Source of the DNA: Acidovorax sp.
GTDB taxonomy: Bacteria > Pseudomonadota > Gammaproteobacteria > Burkholderiales > Burkholderiaceae_C
Assembly: GCA_030692685.1 (NCBI GenBank)
Contig: JAUXZO010000085.1
Location: 1 to 49,297 of the forward strand
Reading direction: 5' to 3'
DNA length: 49,297 bases
A program made the position numbers and the translations under genes. The notes beneath the pieces were generated by a model. It had not been told where the DNA came from, searched no databases, and saw only the letters and a program-made list of their open reading frames with translations. Within the stretch, counting starts at the first letter, position 1. Every line of letters begins with the position of its first letter. This document shows, piece after piece, positions 37,321 through 46,227 of the stretch.

Positions 37321-38570
37321 TGAAAAACACGTTTCGGGAAAACCTCCGCCCGGGTTCATGGCGTGGCGTCGCCTTTGAGGTCAGCGTTGACGATGCTGAA
37401 TTCGGGCGCAACGTCGTCGTGCACGAGTTCCCGCAGCGCGACAAGCCCACGGTCGAAGACCTGGGGCGCCGCACCCGACGTTTTACGTTCGAGGCGTGGA
37501 TCTGCGCCAACGTGGAGAACGGGTTTAACCCGTGGGCACAGCGCGATGCACTGATCGAGGCCATTGAGGCTGGCGGTGTCGGCACTCTGGTGCACCCGTA
37601 CTGGGGCAGCATGCGCGGCCACGTGCCTGTGGCGCGGGTCAAGCAGAGCAGTAGCCAGAACAACGGGTTCATCGTCCTCGGCCTGGAGTTTGTCGAGGCG
37701 GGTGAGGTTAACTTCAAGGCGCAGGTGTTTGACGACACCGCCGGCCGCGTCAAGGATTCCGCTGAGTTGGTCTACGGAGCGGTCGAGGTGGACTTCGCGC
37801 AGAACTTCAGCATCGACAACGTAGCTGGCTTCGTGCTGGATGACGCTGTTGACATGATGCGCCAGTTCAAGAGCGTGCTGACCAGCGTGCGCCGGATCTC
37901 CAACCTGGGCGCGCAGCTGGCGGCCGGCAACCTTGGCGCGATCGGTATCTTCGCCCAGCCGCTTTCGCTTGCCCGGCAGATCGTCAGCATCGTCCGCAGC
38001 ATGGACCAGCCCAAGGCGCTGCACACCTTTACACGCCCGCCAGTGCCGCCCGTGGCCACGGTCGGGCGGGCGCGGCAGGCGGCCAATCAGGCAGCCTTCA
38101 CGCACCTGGTGCAATCGGCCAGCGTTGCGCGCAGCGCTGAACTGTCGGCAGACCTGAGTGCCAGCAGCCAGCGCTACGCAGCGCCCAGCACGGCGTTGCG
38201 CGATACGCCCGCACTGATCACACGGGCAGAGATGGAGACCCAGCGGCGTGCGATCACGACGACAGTGACTGACGAACTGGTGCAACTGTCGGCCCTGAAC
38301 ATCTACACCGACACCCAAGCCGCGCTGATGCAGCTGCGGACGGATGCGGTGCAGCACTTGACGGCGGAGGGGGAGCATCTGGCCCGCACGTTCCTGACTA
38401 CCTGTTGCGATGGCACGGGCTGGAACGGGTATATGCCCAGCCTTGTGCTGGCCTACCGCCACTACGGCGTGCTGAACGACGACGTGATCAATTACCGCAA
38501 CGAAGTGCCAAACCCGCTGTTCCTTGAGCCGAACGCCTCGATCGAACTGCTGACCGGAGTGAACCTGTGA
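37320..38570 (+). CDS. DNA circulation/baseplate hub protein N-like (Mu gpN)
   Basis: A 416-residue protein starting at GTG 37320, overlapping the previous TAG by one base. RPGSWRGVAFEVSVDDAEFG, HEFPQRDKPTVEDLGRRTRR and TLVHPYWGSMRGHVPVARVK are the conserved start of the DNA circularisation N-terminal family, to which Mu gpN belongs. In Mu-type tails it is a baseplate component next to the tape measure. C-terminal half is less conserved and helical. Confidence 0.88.
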   Translation: MKNTFRENLRPGSWRGVAFEVSVDDAEFGRNVVVHEFPQRDKPTVEDLGRRTRRFTFEAWICANVENGFNPWAQRDALIEAIEAGGVGTLVHPYWGSMRGHVPVARVKQSSSQNNGFIVLGLEFVEAGEVNFKAQVFDDTAGRVKDSAELVYGAVEVDFAQNFSIDNVAGFVLDDAVDMMRQFKSVLTSVRRISNLGAQLAAGNLGAIGIFAQPLSLARQIVSIVRSMDQPKALHTFTRPPVPPVATVGRARQAANQAAFTHLVQSASVARSAELSADLSASSQRYAAPSTALRDTPALITRAEMETQRRAITTTVTDELVQLSALNIYTDTQAALMQLRTDAVQHLTAEGEHLARTFLTTCCDGTGWNGYMPSLVLAYRHYGVLNDDVINYRNEVPNPLFLEPNASIELLTGVNL

Positions 38571-39805
38571 CCGAACGCCTCAGTCCGATTGACGCCAAGA
38601 ACGTCATGTCGCTGGAGGTAGGTGGCAAGCGGTACGAGGGGTGGAAGACGCAGCGGATCCGGCACGGCATCGAGCAGCTTGCCGGCACCTTCAGTCTGGA
38701 CGTGACCGACATCTGGCCCGAGCAGGCCACCGCCTGGACGATTGAGCCGGGCGCGGCCTGCACCCTGAAGATCGGCACGGACGTGATGATCACCGGCTAT
38801 GTCGATGTGGTCCGGGTCAATTCTTCCAAGACTGACCACACCATCACGATCGAGGGCCGTGACAAGGCCGGCGACCTGGTGGACTGCAGCGCACCGGCAA
38901 AGGAGTGGACCGGCTTGCCCTTTGAGCACATCGCGGTCGAGCTTTGCCAGCCCTTCGGAATCACTGTCGAGACGCAACTCGAAACCGGCGCCGGCGGCTA
39001 CCAGGCCAAAAAGCCAGGCAAGGGCAAGGCTGCAGCCACCAAGGCAGGGCCGGGCGGCGGCAAGCTGCCACGCAAGGCCAGCAACAGTGGGGAAACGGTC
39101 CACCGCCTGCTGGAGAAACTGGCAAAGATACAGGGCGTGCTGCTGGTCAGCGATCGGCGCGGGGGCCTGATGATCACCCGGGCCGGGCTCAACGGCCGGG
39201 CCACCGACATGCTGGTGCTGGGTGAGAACCTGCTGACCATCGACTATGAGCGCAGCTTCGCCAACCTGTTCAGCGAGATCACCGTGAAAGGCCAGGCGCA
39301 CGGTGCGACAACGGCCGGTGTGAGTGTGCTGAGCGGCGCTGCCAGCGTAAAGCCGGCGGCCACCGTGAAGCGCTCCAGCGCGGCTGCAGGAACCACAGTG
39401 ACAAACGCGTCCATCGAGCGGTACCGGCCGCTAACCATCGTCGCGGAAGACCAGGCAGACGCCAAACGCTGCCAGGACAGGGCGGAGTGGGAGGCCGGCA
39501 CGCGAGAGGCGCGCAGCAAGCGTATTTCAGTGACGGTGCAAGGCTGGCGCCAGAGCGACGGCACGCTGTGGGAGATCAACACCCTGACGCGCATGCGTTG
39601 CCCGTGGGTGCGTGAGGACGAAGACATGCTGATCAGCAACATCGAATACATGATCGACATGCAGGGCGGCACGATCTGCGCCATGACGCTTTACAGCCCG
39701 AAGGCATTTGACGTGTTGAAAGAGATCCCGAAGCCCAATGCATCCACCACGGCTTCTGCGCCCGGGCGGTTGTCGGGTGCAGGCGGCGAGAGGAAGGGGC
39801 GATGA
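38567..39805 (+). CDS. Baseplate hub protein (Mu gpP/gp44-like)
   Basis: A 412-residue protein, GTG start at 38567 in a GTGA overlap. VMSLEVGGKRYEGWKTQRIR, FSLDVTDIW, TDVMITGYVDVVRVNSSKTD and VECQ-like blocks, then RPLTIVAEDQADAKRCQDRA and RMRCPWVREDEDMLISNIEY, follow the Mu gpP (gp44/gpD-type) hub. A lysine-rich insert (AKKPGKGKAAATKAGPGG) lies at residues about 145-165. It would surround the spike. Confidence 0.88.
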   Translation: MTERLSPIDAKNVMSLEVGGKRYEGWKTQRIRHGIEQLAGTFSLDVTDIWPEQATAWTIEPGAACTLKIGTDVMITGYVDVVRVNSSKTDHTITIEGRDKAGDLVDCSAPAKEWTGLPFEHIAVELCQPFGITVETQLETGAGGYQAKKPGKGKAAATKAGPGGGKLPRKASNSGETVHRLLEKLAKIQGVLLVSDRRGGLMITRAGLNGRATDMLVLGENLLTIDYERSFANLFSEITVKGQAHGATTAGVSVLSGAASVKPAATVKRSSAAAGTTVTNASIERYRPLTIVAEDQADAKRCQDRAEWEAGTREARSKRISVTVQGWRQSDGTLWEINTLTRMRCPWVREDEDMLISNIEYMIDMQGGTICAMTLYSPKAFDVLKEIPKPNASTTASAPGRLSGAGGERKGR

Positions 39806-40362
39806 GTGCCGATCGGGTGATGGGCTTGATCCGTCGCGTGCTGCGGATGCGCATCAAAACCAGTACGCCGGGCGTGCAGGCTGACATCGAGAGCCTGGCC
39901 GGCGAGCCGCACCGCGACGTGGAAGTCGCTGAGTCATATGGCGAGACAGCCTGCCCGCCGGAGGACGTGCTGGAAGGCCTAGGGCTGTTCGTTGGCGGTG
40001 AAAGTGACCATGGCATGGTGCTGGCCTGGCTGGACCGGGTGCACCGTCCCACGGGCCTTGAGCCCGGCGAGACAGTGCGCTACAGCATGTTCGGCCAGCG
40101 CATCAAGTTCGACAAGGAAGGCCAGGTACTGATCACGGACGGCACCGGCAGCACGGTCCAGATGCTCGCGAACGGCGACATCGTGTGCACGCCATCCAGC
40201 GGTGTGATGAAGGTTGCCGGAGAGCTGGAAGTCACTGGCGACATTCGCGGCGGTGCCAACATGCACGCGATATTGGACGTGACCGCTGGGCCTAGAAGCC
40301 TGCAGAACCACGTACATGGCGGCGTTGAGCCTGGCCCAGCAAATACCGGAGTAGCAATTTAA
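39802..40362 (+). CDS. Baseplate assembly protein V/spike (Mu gp45-like)
   Basis: A 186-residue protein: VESYGETACPPEDVLEGLGL-type start (EVAESYGETACPPEDV), VRYSMFGQRIKFDKEGQVLI and SGVMKVAGELEVTGDIRGGA, the beta-helical end of gpV/gp45 spikes, finishing HVHGGVEPGPANTGVAI. This would form the trimeric membrane-puncturing tip. ATGA overlap with the previous gene. Confidence 0.88.
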   Translation: MSADRVMGLIRRVLRMRIKTSTPGVQADIESLAGEPHRDVEVAESYGETACPPEDVLEGLGLFVGGESDHGMVLAWLDRVHRPTGLEPGETVRYSMFGQRIKFDKEGQVLITDGTGSTVQMLANGDIVCTPSSGVMKVAGELEVTGDIRGGANMHAILDVTAGPRSLQNHVHGGVEPGPANTGVAI

Positions 40363-40835
40363 TGGACCTACAGCTTTTCTTCGGCTGCGGCCCTGACTTG
40401 TGCGCGGACGTGCAGGTGGCCTGCGGCGACCTGGCAACCGGGAACGAACTCAGCACGGCTGTGATGCTGAGCCTTTTTACCGATCGGCGGGCGAATGAGG
40501 ACGACGTGCTGCCTGATGGCACGGATCCCCGCGGCTGGTGGTCTGACGCCATGGACGGCAGGCAGATAGGCAGCCGGCTTTGGCTGCTGGAGCGTGCCCG
40601 GAACCTGCCCGAGACCTTGCGCCTGGCGCAGGAATACGCGGAGGAGGCGGTGCAGTGGCTGGTGGATGACGAAATCGCCAAGAGCGTGACCGTTACCGTC
40701 GCTGCCGTGGGCGGCTGCAAAGACGTGCTGGCGCTGTCGATCAGCATCTGCAAGCCTGACGGCCGGCAGTTGCGCTGGAAGTACCGCTATGCGTGGGACC
40801 TCCGGCAGGTATTGCAGTGCGAGCAATTCGAATAA
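40362..40835 (+). CDS. Mu gp46-like baseplate protein (gpW/gp25-like)
   Basis: A 157-residue protein: GNELSTAVMLSLFTDRRANE, DPRGWWSDAMDGRQIGSRLW and LLERARNLPETLRLAQEYAE are the phage gp46 family signature, with the WW...G block typical. It joins the baseplate wedge to the hub. ATG overlaps the TAA of the gp45-like gene. Confidence 0.92.
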   Translation: MDLQLFFGCGPDLCADVQVACGDLATGNELSTAVMLSLFTDRRANEDDVLPDGTDPRGWWSDAMDGRQIGSRLWLLERARNLPETLRLAQEYAEEAVQWLVDDEIAKSVTVTVAAVGGCKDVLALSISICKPDGRQLRWKYRYAWDLRQVLQCEQFE

Positions 40836-40856
40836 CGACTCAAATTTTAGGCAGAC

Positions 40857-41924
40857 ATGGCATTCAACCGACCCACTCTAGGTAGCCTGATCAGCACGGC
40901 AGAGGCCGAGATCAACGCGCTTGTGCCCAACGCTGATGCGCGCATGCGCTTCAGCATCCTCGGTGTTTTCGCCCGGGTGTGGGCCGCGCTGGTGGACGGC
41001 TTGTACAGCGCGCTGGTGTTCCTCAGCCGCCAGCTGTTCGTGATGACAGCCACACGCAGCTTCCTGACGCTGATCGCCGAGAGCTATGGCATCTTCCGCC
41101 TGCCCATCACGGCCGCACAGGGCTGCGGCACGCTGCAGGGCGCCAACGGCACGATCGTACCGGTGTCCACCATCTTCGTGCGCTCCGATGGCATCCAGTA
41201 CCAGAGTACCGCGGGGGTGGTCATCCCGCCCGCTGGCTTCATCGACGTGCCGCTGATTGCACTCACGCAGGGTGAGATCGGCAACGCCGCTGCGGGCGTG
41301 CTGCTGCAGCCGAGCGTGCCGATCGCTGGCTTGACTGAAGCCACGGTGTGCGCTGCGGCCATCAGCGGCGGTGCCGAGGAGGAGCTTGACGAAGCCCTGC
41401 GCGAGCGCGTTTTGTTCCGGCTGCAAAACCCACCAGGCGCCGGCACGGTCAGCGACTGGGAGCGCTGGGCGCGGTCAATGAGCGCGGCCGTCACCCGGGT
41501 GTGGGTTGTGCCCACCGTCTACGGCAACGGCACTGTAGGCATCGTTTTTGCCATGGACAACGGGCCGATCGTGCCGCCGCCTTCATCTGTGACGCAGATG
41601 CAGACCTTCTTGGCCAGCTTCACGCCGGCAGGTTCTGATGTGTATGTTTTCGCCCCCACGCTGGTGCCCACCGACTTCGAGATTCACGAAGAACCGAACG
41701 CAGATCCAACCATCCGGCAAAACATCATCAACGAACTGACCGACCTGCTGTACCGGGAGGCCGGGCCGGGAAAAACCATCCCGCTGACACACGTCCACGA
41801 GGCGATCAGCAGCGCGCAGGGTGAGCAGGACCACGTACTGACGGTGCCTGCAGCGCCGCTGGTGTACACAGCTGTGGCGCCAGTGTTTCAAGTGGGCGTT
41901 CTCGGCAACGTTACCTGGGTCTAA
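40857..41924 (+). CDS. Baseplate protein J-like (Mu gp47)
   Basis: A 355-residue protein: RPTLGSLISTAEAEINALVP, YGIFRLPITAAQGCGTLQGA, ELDEALRERVLFRLQNPPGA and VTRVWVVPTVYGNGTVGIVF, the baseplate J/gp47 family blocks. Structural wedge component of the contractile tail. Full length. Confidence 0.92.
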   Translation: MAFNRPTLGSLISTAEAEINALVPNADARMRFSILGVFARVWAALVDGLYSALVFLSRQLFVMTATRSFLTLIAESYGIFRLPITAAQGCGTLQGANGTIVPVSTIFVRSDGIQYQSTAGVVIPPAGFIDVPLIALTQGEIGNAAAGVLLQPSVPIAGLTEATVCAAAISGGAEEELDEALRERVLFRLQNPPGAGTVSDWERWARSMSAAVTRVWVVPTVYGNGTVGIVFAMDNGPIVPPPSSVTQMQTFLASFTPAGSDVYVFAPTLVPTDFEIHEEPNADPTIRQNIINELTDLLYREAGPGKTIPLTHVHEAISSAQGEQDHVLTVPAAPLVYTAVAPVFQVGVLGNVTWV

Positions 41925-41927
41925 GCC

Positions 41928-42695
41928 ATGGAAACGGTCAACCCCGCATGCACGCAAGTGCAGCCGCCGGTGTGCGAGGCAGGGCAGCCACAGCCGGCCA
42001 ACGCGCCTTTGTGCGGACACACCGCCGAGGAATTTGCTGAGGCCGCGCTGGCTCTGGAGCCGCGAGGCGCAATCTGGTGCCGCCTTTATGACACCACCCG
42101 GGCGGCACTGCACCGCGCCTTCGGGCGGCTGCTGAGCGACTTCGAGCAGCGCATGTGTGTGCTGTTCAAAGAATCACTGGCCTGTGGCTCTGTCGAGTTG
42201 CTGGCTGATTGGGAGGCTGAGTACGGCTTGCCAGGTACATGCGCGCCAGGCGCGTACCCCACATCGTTGGCAGGCCGTCAGGCGCAGGTTTGCGCTGCAC
42301 GGCAAGGCGCTGGCATCAGCACCAGGCTGCAGCTGCAGGCCATGCTTCGGACGGCCCTGGAGTGTTCATTCCTTACGGTCGAGGACTTCTACGTTCACAA
42401 CGTTGTCGGCACTGGTATGGGCCAGCCTCTGACGCTGTACGGCGGCGTGTGCGTCCGCGGCCTCGGGCCAACACCGCCCGCGCCCGTGATCCACAACGTG
42501 GTGGGTGGATGGGGACCGAACGTTGGCCCGAGCGCCGGTGGGTACGGATCCAGCGTCGGGCAGCCGCTAACCCTGATCGACCCCGCCTACGTAGCGCCAG
42601 CTGAATGCCCCACTACACCGGAGCAGATGGCGCTGCTGACATGCCTCATGAACAAACATCTTCCTGCCCATGTGACATGGATGTTGTGCGTTTGA
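41928..42695 (+). CDS. Baseplate/tail protein (DUF2313, Mu gp48-like)
   Basis: A 255-residue protein. A Cys/Pro-rich start (VQPPVCEAGQPQPANAPLCG) precedes the DUF2313 part: LEPRGAIWCRLYDTTRAALH, LLADWEAEYGLPGTCAPGAY, RQAQVCAARQGAGISTRLQL. The C-terminus (PEQMALLTCLMNKHLPAHVT) matches the family end. In Mu-type tails this gp48 connects baseplate and fibre. An extra Gly-rich insertion lies around residues 165-215. Confidence 0.88.
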   Translation: METVNPACTQVQPPVCEAGQPQPANAPLCGHTAEEFAEAALALEPRGAIWCRLYDTTRAALHRAFGRLLSDFEQRMCVLFKESLACGSVELLADWEAEYGLPGTCAPGAYPTSLAGRQAQVCAARQGAGISTRLQLQAMLRTALECSFLTVEDFYVHNVVGTGMGQPLTLYGGVCVRGLGPTPPAPVIHNVVGGWGPNVGPSAGGYGSSVGQPLTLIDPAYVAPAECPTTPEQMALLTCLMNKHLPAHVTWMLCV

Positions 42696-42725
42696 CTTTG
42701 GTTCGATTTTTAAAAGAGGAAATCC

Positions 42726-43757
42726 ATGAACTTGATTAGCCATATCCCCGGCGTTGGGCCGACCGCGCTGTTTAACCCGGGTGTCGCCACCCCGGCGCCG
42801 TGGAATGTCGCGCATACGGGTGCAACCGATGGGTCCGGCCCGGCCACGGCCACTAAGAACATGGCGGAGATTTATAACCGCCTGCTGTTGCAGGTCGCAG
42901 CCACGATACAGAAATCTGGACTGGCCATTGACAACACCAACTGGACGCAACTTGCGGAAGCTGTCAGCCTGATTGCGGCAAGCGCAGCGGCAGCTGCCGC
43001 GCCCAAGCAGATTCAGCCGATCCTGGCGACTGTAGCGGCCAACGCCCTGACGTTGACGTTGAGCCCTACCCAGCTGGACTTTCGCTCGCCGGTGCTTTCA
43101 AGTGGAACGGTCAATTCAAGAACTATCGCAGCGCCGATCTCGCTGGTGGTTCCTGCAGGCGCCACGCTGGGAACCGTCAACGGTGTGGCGAGCCGCGTTG
43201 TAGTGATCGCGTTGGACAACGCTGGCGTGCAAGAACTGGCGGTCGTGAATATCTCGGGTGGAAACAACCTCGATGAAACAACGCTGATCAGCACCACAGC
43301 CATCACTGCTGCAGCCGACGTGGCGAATGTTGCCTATTCGACGGTTGCGCGTGCCAGTTTGCCTTTCCGTGTGGTTGGGTATGTAGATTCAACCCAGGCT
43401 GTCGCTGGTGACTGGGTGACTGCACCTTCGACCATACAGGGTGTTGGTGGACAAGCACTCGCTGCATTGTCGTCACTCGGGTACGGCCAGACGCATCAAG
43501 ACGTGACTGGTAGTCGTGTGCTTGGCACGACCTACTACAACACCACGGGTAAGCCGATCCATGTGCATTGCATCTGTAGCAATAGCGGTGGATCAACGTC
43601 TTTCGCCACCTATCAGGTGGGCACTCTCACGTTCAAGACAGGGTCTACACCGAACGGGGGGTTTTCGATGGCAAGTTTCATCGTGCCGCCGGGCAAGAGC
43701 TACACAAACATCAACCCTGGCGGCTTCACGTTGGTTGATTGGTTCGAATTGCGTTAA
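42726..43757 (+). CDS. Tail fibre protein
   Basis: A 343-residue protein after gp48, the usual fibre position. The N-terminus has a typical fibre start (PAPWNVAHTGATDGSGPATA, then AEIYNRLLLQVAATIQKSG). Mid part is beta-rich with Thr/Ala/Val (NVAYSTVARASLPFRVVGYV). The end (PGKSYTNINPGGFTLVDWFE) is a compact tip domain. It contains no VR-like sequence, so the DGR does not act on it. Confidence 0.85.
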   Translation: MNLISHIPGVGPTALFNPGVATPAPWNVAHTGATDGSGPATATKNMAEIYNRLLLQVAATIQKSGLAIDNTNWTQLAEAVSLIAASAAAAAAPKQIQPILATVAANALTLTLSPTQLDFRSPVLSSGTVNSRTIAAPISLVVPAGATLGTVNGVASRVVVIALDNAGVQELAVVNISGGNNLDETTLISTTAITAAADVANVAYSTVARASLPFRVVGYVDSTQAVAGDWVTAPSTIQGVGGQALAALSSLGYGQTHQDVTGSRVLGTTYYNTTGKPIHVHCICSNSGGSTSFATYQVGTLTFKTGSTPNGGFSMASFIVPPGKSYTNINPGGFTLVDWFELR

Positions 43758-43768
43758 GGAAAAAGACC

Positions 43769-44248
43769 ATGAAACATTTTAAAAAACCTGACAACTCGCT
43801 TCACGCCTTTGATGACCAGTACGAAGGCGACCTGATCACCGAGGATATGACGCCCATCAACGATGAGGAGCTAGCGGCCCTGCTTGAGCCGGCGTTGGCA
43901 ACTTTGAAGGCCGAGAAAAACAATGAAATAAATGCTGCACGCATGACAGCAAATTTCACAAGCTTCACCCATGGTGGGAAGCTGATCGCGTGCGATGCAC
44001 TGAGCCGAAGCGACATCGACGGAACCAACGGATACGTAGCCCTTAACGGCGCGCTGCCAGCTGGATGGCCGGGCGGCTGGAAGGCTATCGACAACACCTA
44101 TCTGGTGATCGCCGACGTGGCTGCGTGGAAGGCCTTTTATGCAAGCATGTTCGCAACTGGCAATGCCAACTTTGCTCATGCACAGCAACTCAAGGCGACC
44201 CTGGCTGCGGCAACAACGGCCGAGCAAGTAGCTGCCATCGTCTGGTAG
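43769..44248 (+). CDS. DUF4376 protein, fibre-associated
   Basis: A 159-residue protein with AAGG 9 nt before ATG 43769. The C-terminal two thirds match DUF4376: INAARMTANFTSFTHGGKLI, DALSRSDIDGTNGYVALNGA, AWKAFYASMFATGNANFAHA. Such proteins follow phage fibre genes and may act in fibre assembly or form part of the fibre tip; the role is inferred. Confidence 0.82.
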   Translation: MKHFKKPDNSLHAFDDQYEGDLITEDMTPINDEELAALLEPALATLKAEKNNEINAARMTANFTSFTHGGKLIACDALSRSDIDGTNGYVALNGALPAGWPGGWKAIDNTYLVIADVAAWKAFYASMFATGNANFAHAQQLKATLAAATTAEQVAAIVW

Positions 44249-44250
44249 CC

Positions 44251-44736
44251 ATGAAGGTCGCACTGTACATAGGCGACCACAGCGGCGATTCGTTCGCCGC
44301 TCGTGCGGGTTGGTGGCTCACCCGCAACACACAGAAGGGTGCGTTCGGCGACGTAACCCACGTCGAGGCTATCCACGCTGAGCACGGCGACGGCACAGTG
44401 ACGATTGCCAGCGCGAGCCTGCGGGAGAGCGGTGTGCGTGCCAAACAAGTCGCGCTGGATCCTACCCACTGGCGCATCGTTGACGTGGGCCTGTGGGACG
44501 TGCAACGGTCCGTGGCATTGCTCGCCGAAACCAACGGCCTGCCGTATGACTGGCGCGGCGCCCTGGCGACGCGGCTGCCTGGCCGGCACGACAACTCGGC
44601 ATGGTTCTGCAATGAGTGGGTGGGCTATCCCTTCTTGCGTGAATCGTGGACCTTCGGCCCGCACCAATTCGCCGCGGTGTGTCTGAGCCTGGGCCGCGAG
44701 ATCACCGAGCCGTTTTTCAGGAGTAGAGCCGCATGA
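44251..44736 (+). CDS. Permuted papain-fold (YiiX/NlpC-P60-like) protein
   Basis: A 161-residue protein, start ATG 44251 two nt after the previous stop. GDSFAARAGWWLTRNTQKGA, FGDVTHVEAIHAEHG supply a His, and HDNSAWFCNEWVGYPFL supplies a Cys in a C-S/N-E-W context, as in permuted NlpC/P60 (YiiX-like) hydrolases, where His precedes Cys. It may cleave peptide or amide bonds in peptidoglycan, or act as a fibre-associated enzyme. Between fibre and holin-like genes. Confidence 0.65.
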   Translation: MKVALYIGDHSGDSFAARAGWWLTRNTQKGAFGDVTHVEAIHAEHGDGTVTIASASLRESGVRAKQVALDPTHWRIVDVGLWDVQRSVALLAETNGLPYDWRGALATRLPGRHDNSAWFCNEWVGYPFLRESWTFGPHQFAAVCLSLGREITEPFFRSRAA

Positions 44737-45146
44737 AAACCACCTATTCATGGATAGCGCGCCTCTACGTCAGCGCGTCGGTCCTGGTCACGGGGTTGAT
44801 TGCGGCGTTCGACCCTGACAGCCAGCATCGCGAGGTGTTGCTCTCCTCTGGAGAACTCCCCGGCTCGGTCGCGTTGGCCTTGTTGATTGCCGTTGCCCTG
44901 GCCGGAATCATCGACGTGGCAGTCAACGACTGGTTGCCGCCACAGTTCGACCTTCCCTGGACACACAGGCACAGGCACGTGGTCTACATGGTGCTGGCTG
45001 TTGGTCAGGTCGGACTTGTGTTTGCCCTGGTGCATGGCGGCGACGTCCGACCCGTGGTTGCCAGATACGCGCTAGACGCTGCGATGGCGGTATTGATTGC
45101 TGGGTATGGCATTTTGGACCACTACAGGTGCAGGGGGAAAGCATGA
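44733..45146 (+). CDS. Holin-like membrane protein 1
   Basis: A 137-residue protein with three or four hydrophobic segments: ARLYVSASVLVTGLIAAFD, SVALALLIAVALAGIIDVAV, HVVYMVLAVGQVGLVFALVH, YALDAAMAVLIAGYGILDH. Charged C-terminal tail. Placed before a second membrane protein and the endolysin gene, which suggests a holin or antiholin. ATGA overlaps at both ends. Confidence 0.65.
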   Translation: MKTTYSWIARLYVSASVLVTGLIAAFDPDSQHREVLLSSGELPGSVALALLIAVALAGIIDVAVNDWLPPQFDLPWTHRHRHVVYMVLAVGQVGLVFALVHGGDVRPVVARYALDAAMAVLIAGYGILDHYRCRGKA

Positions 45147-45571
45147 CGCCGACGCGTTTTTTTTTGATCACAAAGGGCCTTCTGTGGCTGATCTGGCCGT
45201 GTGCCGTGGCTGCAGCGCCGGCCACGTTCGGCCAGGCTGTGGCGGCCGTGACGATGCTGGAGTGGTTGCTGGTGGCCTTGCTCTCGACGCTGGCCGGCGT
45301 CACGGCGTTGTTCATCCGCATCAGCGCAGTCTTGAATGAGGCCCCGCCCGAGCAGGTGATCAAGCCGATCCGCTACATGTGGCTGCTGGTTTGCACGCAG
45401 ATGTTCGGCTCTTGGCTCGCTGGTGTGTGCGGGTTCTTCATCGCATCGCACTTTGGCATGGCTGGGCTGCTGGTCGGCTTCTGGGTGCCGATGTGCGCCT
45501 TCGGTGGCGCGAAGCTGCTGGAGCTTGCTTACAACAAATTTGTGAAGTCGAAGTTCGACTCGCTGACCTGA
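45143..45571 (+). CDS. Holin-like membrane protein 2
   Basis: A 142-residue protein with hydrophobic segments LLWLIWPCAVAAAPATFGQA, MLEWLLVALLSTLAGVTALF, WLLVCTQMFGSWLAGVCGFF and MAGLLVGFWVPMCAFGGAK. Pattern and size fit LydA-type phage holins. Start ATG 45143 chosen from the ATGA overlap with the previous stop. With the upstream protein it may form a holin-antiholin pair. Confidence 0.7.
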   Translation: MTPTRFFLITKGLLWLIWPCAVAAAPATFGQAVAAVTMLEWLLVALLSTLAGVTALFIRISAVLNEAPPEQVIKPIRYMWLLVCTQMFGSWLAGVCGFFIASHFGMAGLLVGFWVPMCAFGGAKLLELAYNKFVKSKFDSLT

Positions 45572-45582
45572 AGGAAAGATTC

Positions 45583-46227
45583 ATGACACCTACCATCATC
45601 GCCCGTTGTACGGGGGCGCGGCTTGACCGTGCAACGCGCTGTGCCGCGGGCCTGGCCCAGGCCATGGCCATGTACGGCATCGACACGCTGGCACGTCAGG
45701 CCATGTTCCTGGCAAACATCGGCCACGAGACCGGCGGTCTCCAGTGGCTGACGGAGATCTGGGGGCCGACGTCCCAGCAGCGCCGGTACGAGCGCGATTT
45801 CTCCGCGCCTTGGCCAAACTCGGTTGAGCAGTCCAAGTTGCCGGCGTACGAAACGAACAGGCTCGCCTACGGGCTTGGCAACACGCAGCCAGGCGACGGT
45901 GCGCGCTTCAAAGGCCACGGCATGCTGCAAACCACCGGGCGCTTCAACCACGCGGCCGTGCGCGATCGCCTTCGCAAACGGTTCCCGGACATGTCGGTAC
46001 CGGACTTCGAGGCGGAGCCGGAGCGCCTGGCGGAGCCGGAGTGGGCGGCGCTTTCCGCAGCCGACTACATAGCCATGAAAGACTGCCAGCGCTTTGCTGA
46101 TCAGGGCGATTTTGACGGCTATTGCGACACCATCAATCGCGGCAAAAAGACCGCAGCTGAGGGAGATTCCAACGGCTGGGCCGACCGGCTCAAGCTGTAC
46201 AGGGCAGCGCAGGCGGTGTTGTCGTGA
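45583..46227 (+). CDS. Endolysin, glycoside hydrolase family 19
   Basis: A 214-residue muramidase/chitinase-type lysin. Catalytic Glu49 in IGHETGGLQW and second Glu58 in LTEIWGP; RYERDF, LGNTQPGDGARFKGHGMLQT and TGRFNHAAV are GH19 blocks. It would cut peptidoglycan once the holin opens the inner membrane. AAGGAAAG before ATG 45583. No signal peptide, so it needs the holin. Confidence 0.93.
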   Translation: MTPTIIARCTGARLDRATRCAAGLAQAMAMYGIDTLARQAMFLANIGHETGGLQWLTEIWGPTSQQRRYERDFSAPWPNSVEQSKLPAYETNRLAYGLGNTQPGDGARFKGHGMLQTTGRFNHAAVRDRLRKRFPDMSVPDFEAEPERLAEPEWAALSAADYIAMKDCQRFADQGDFDGYCDTINRGKKTAAEGDSNGWADRLKLYRAAQAVLS

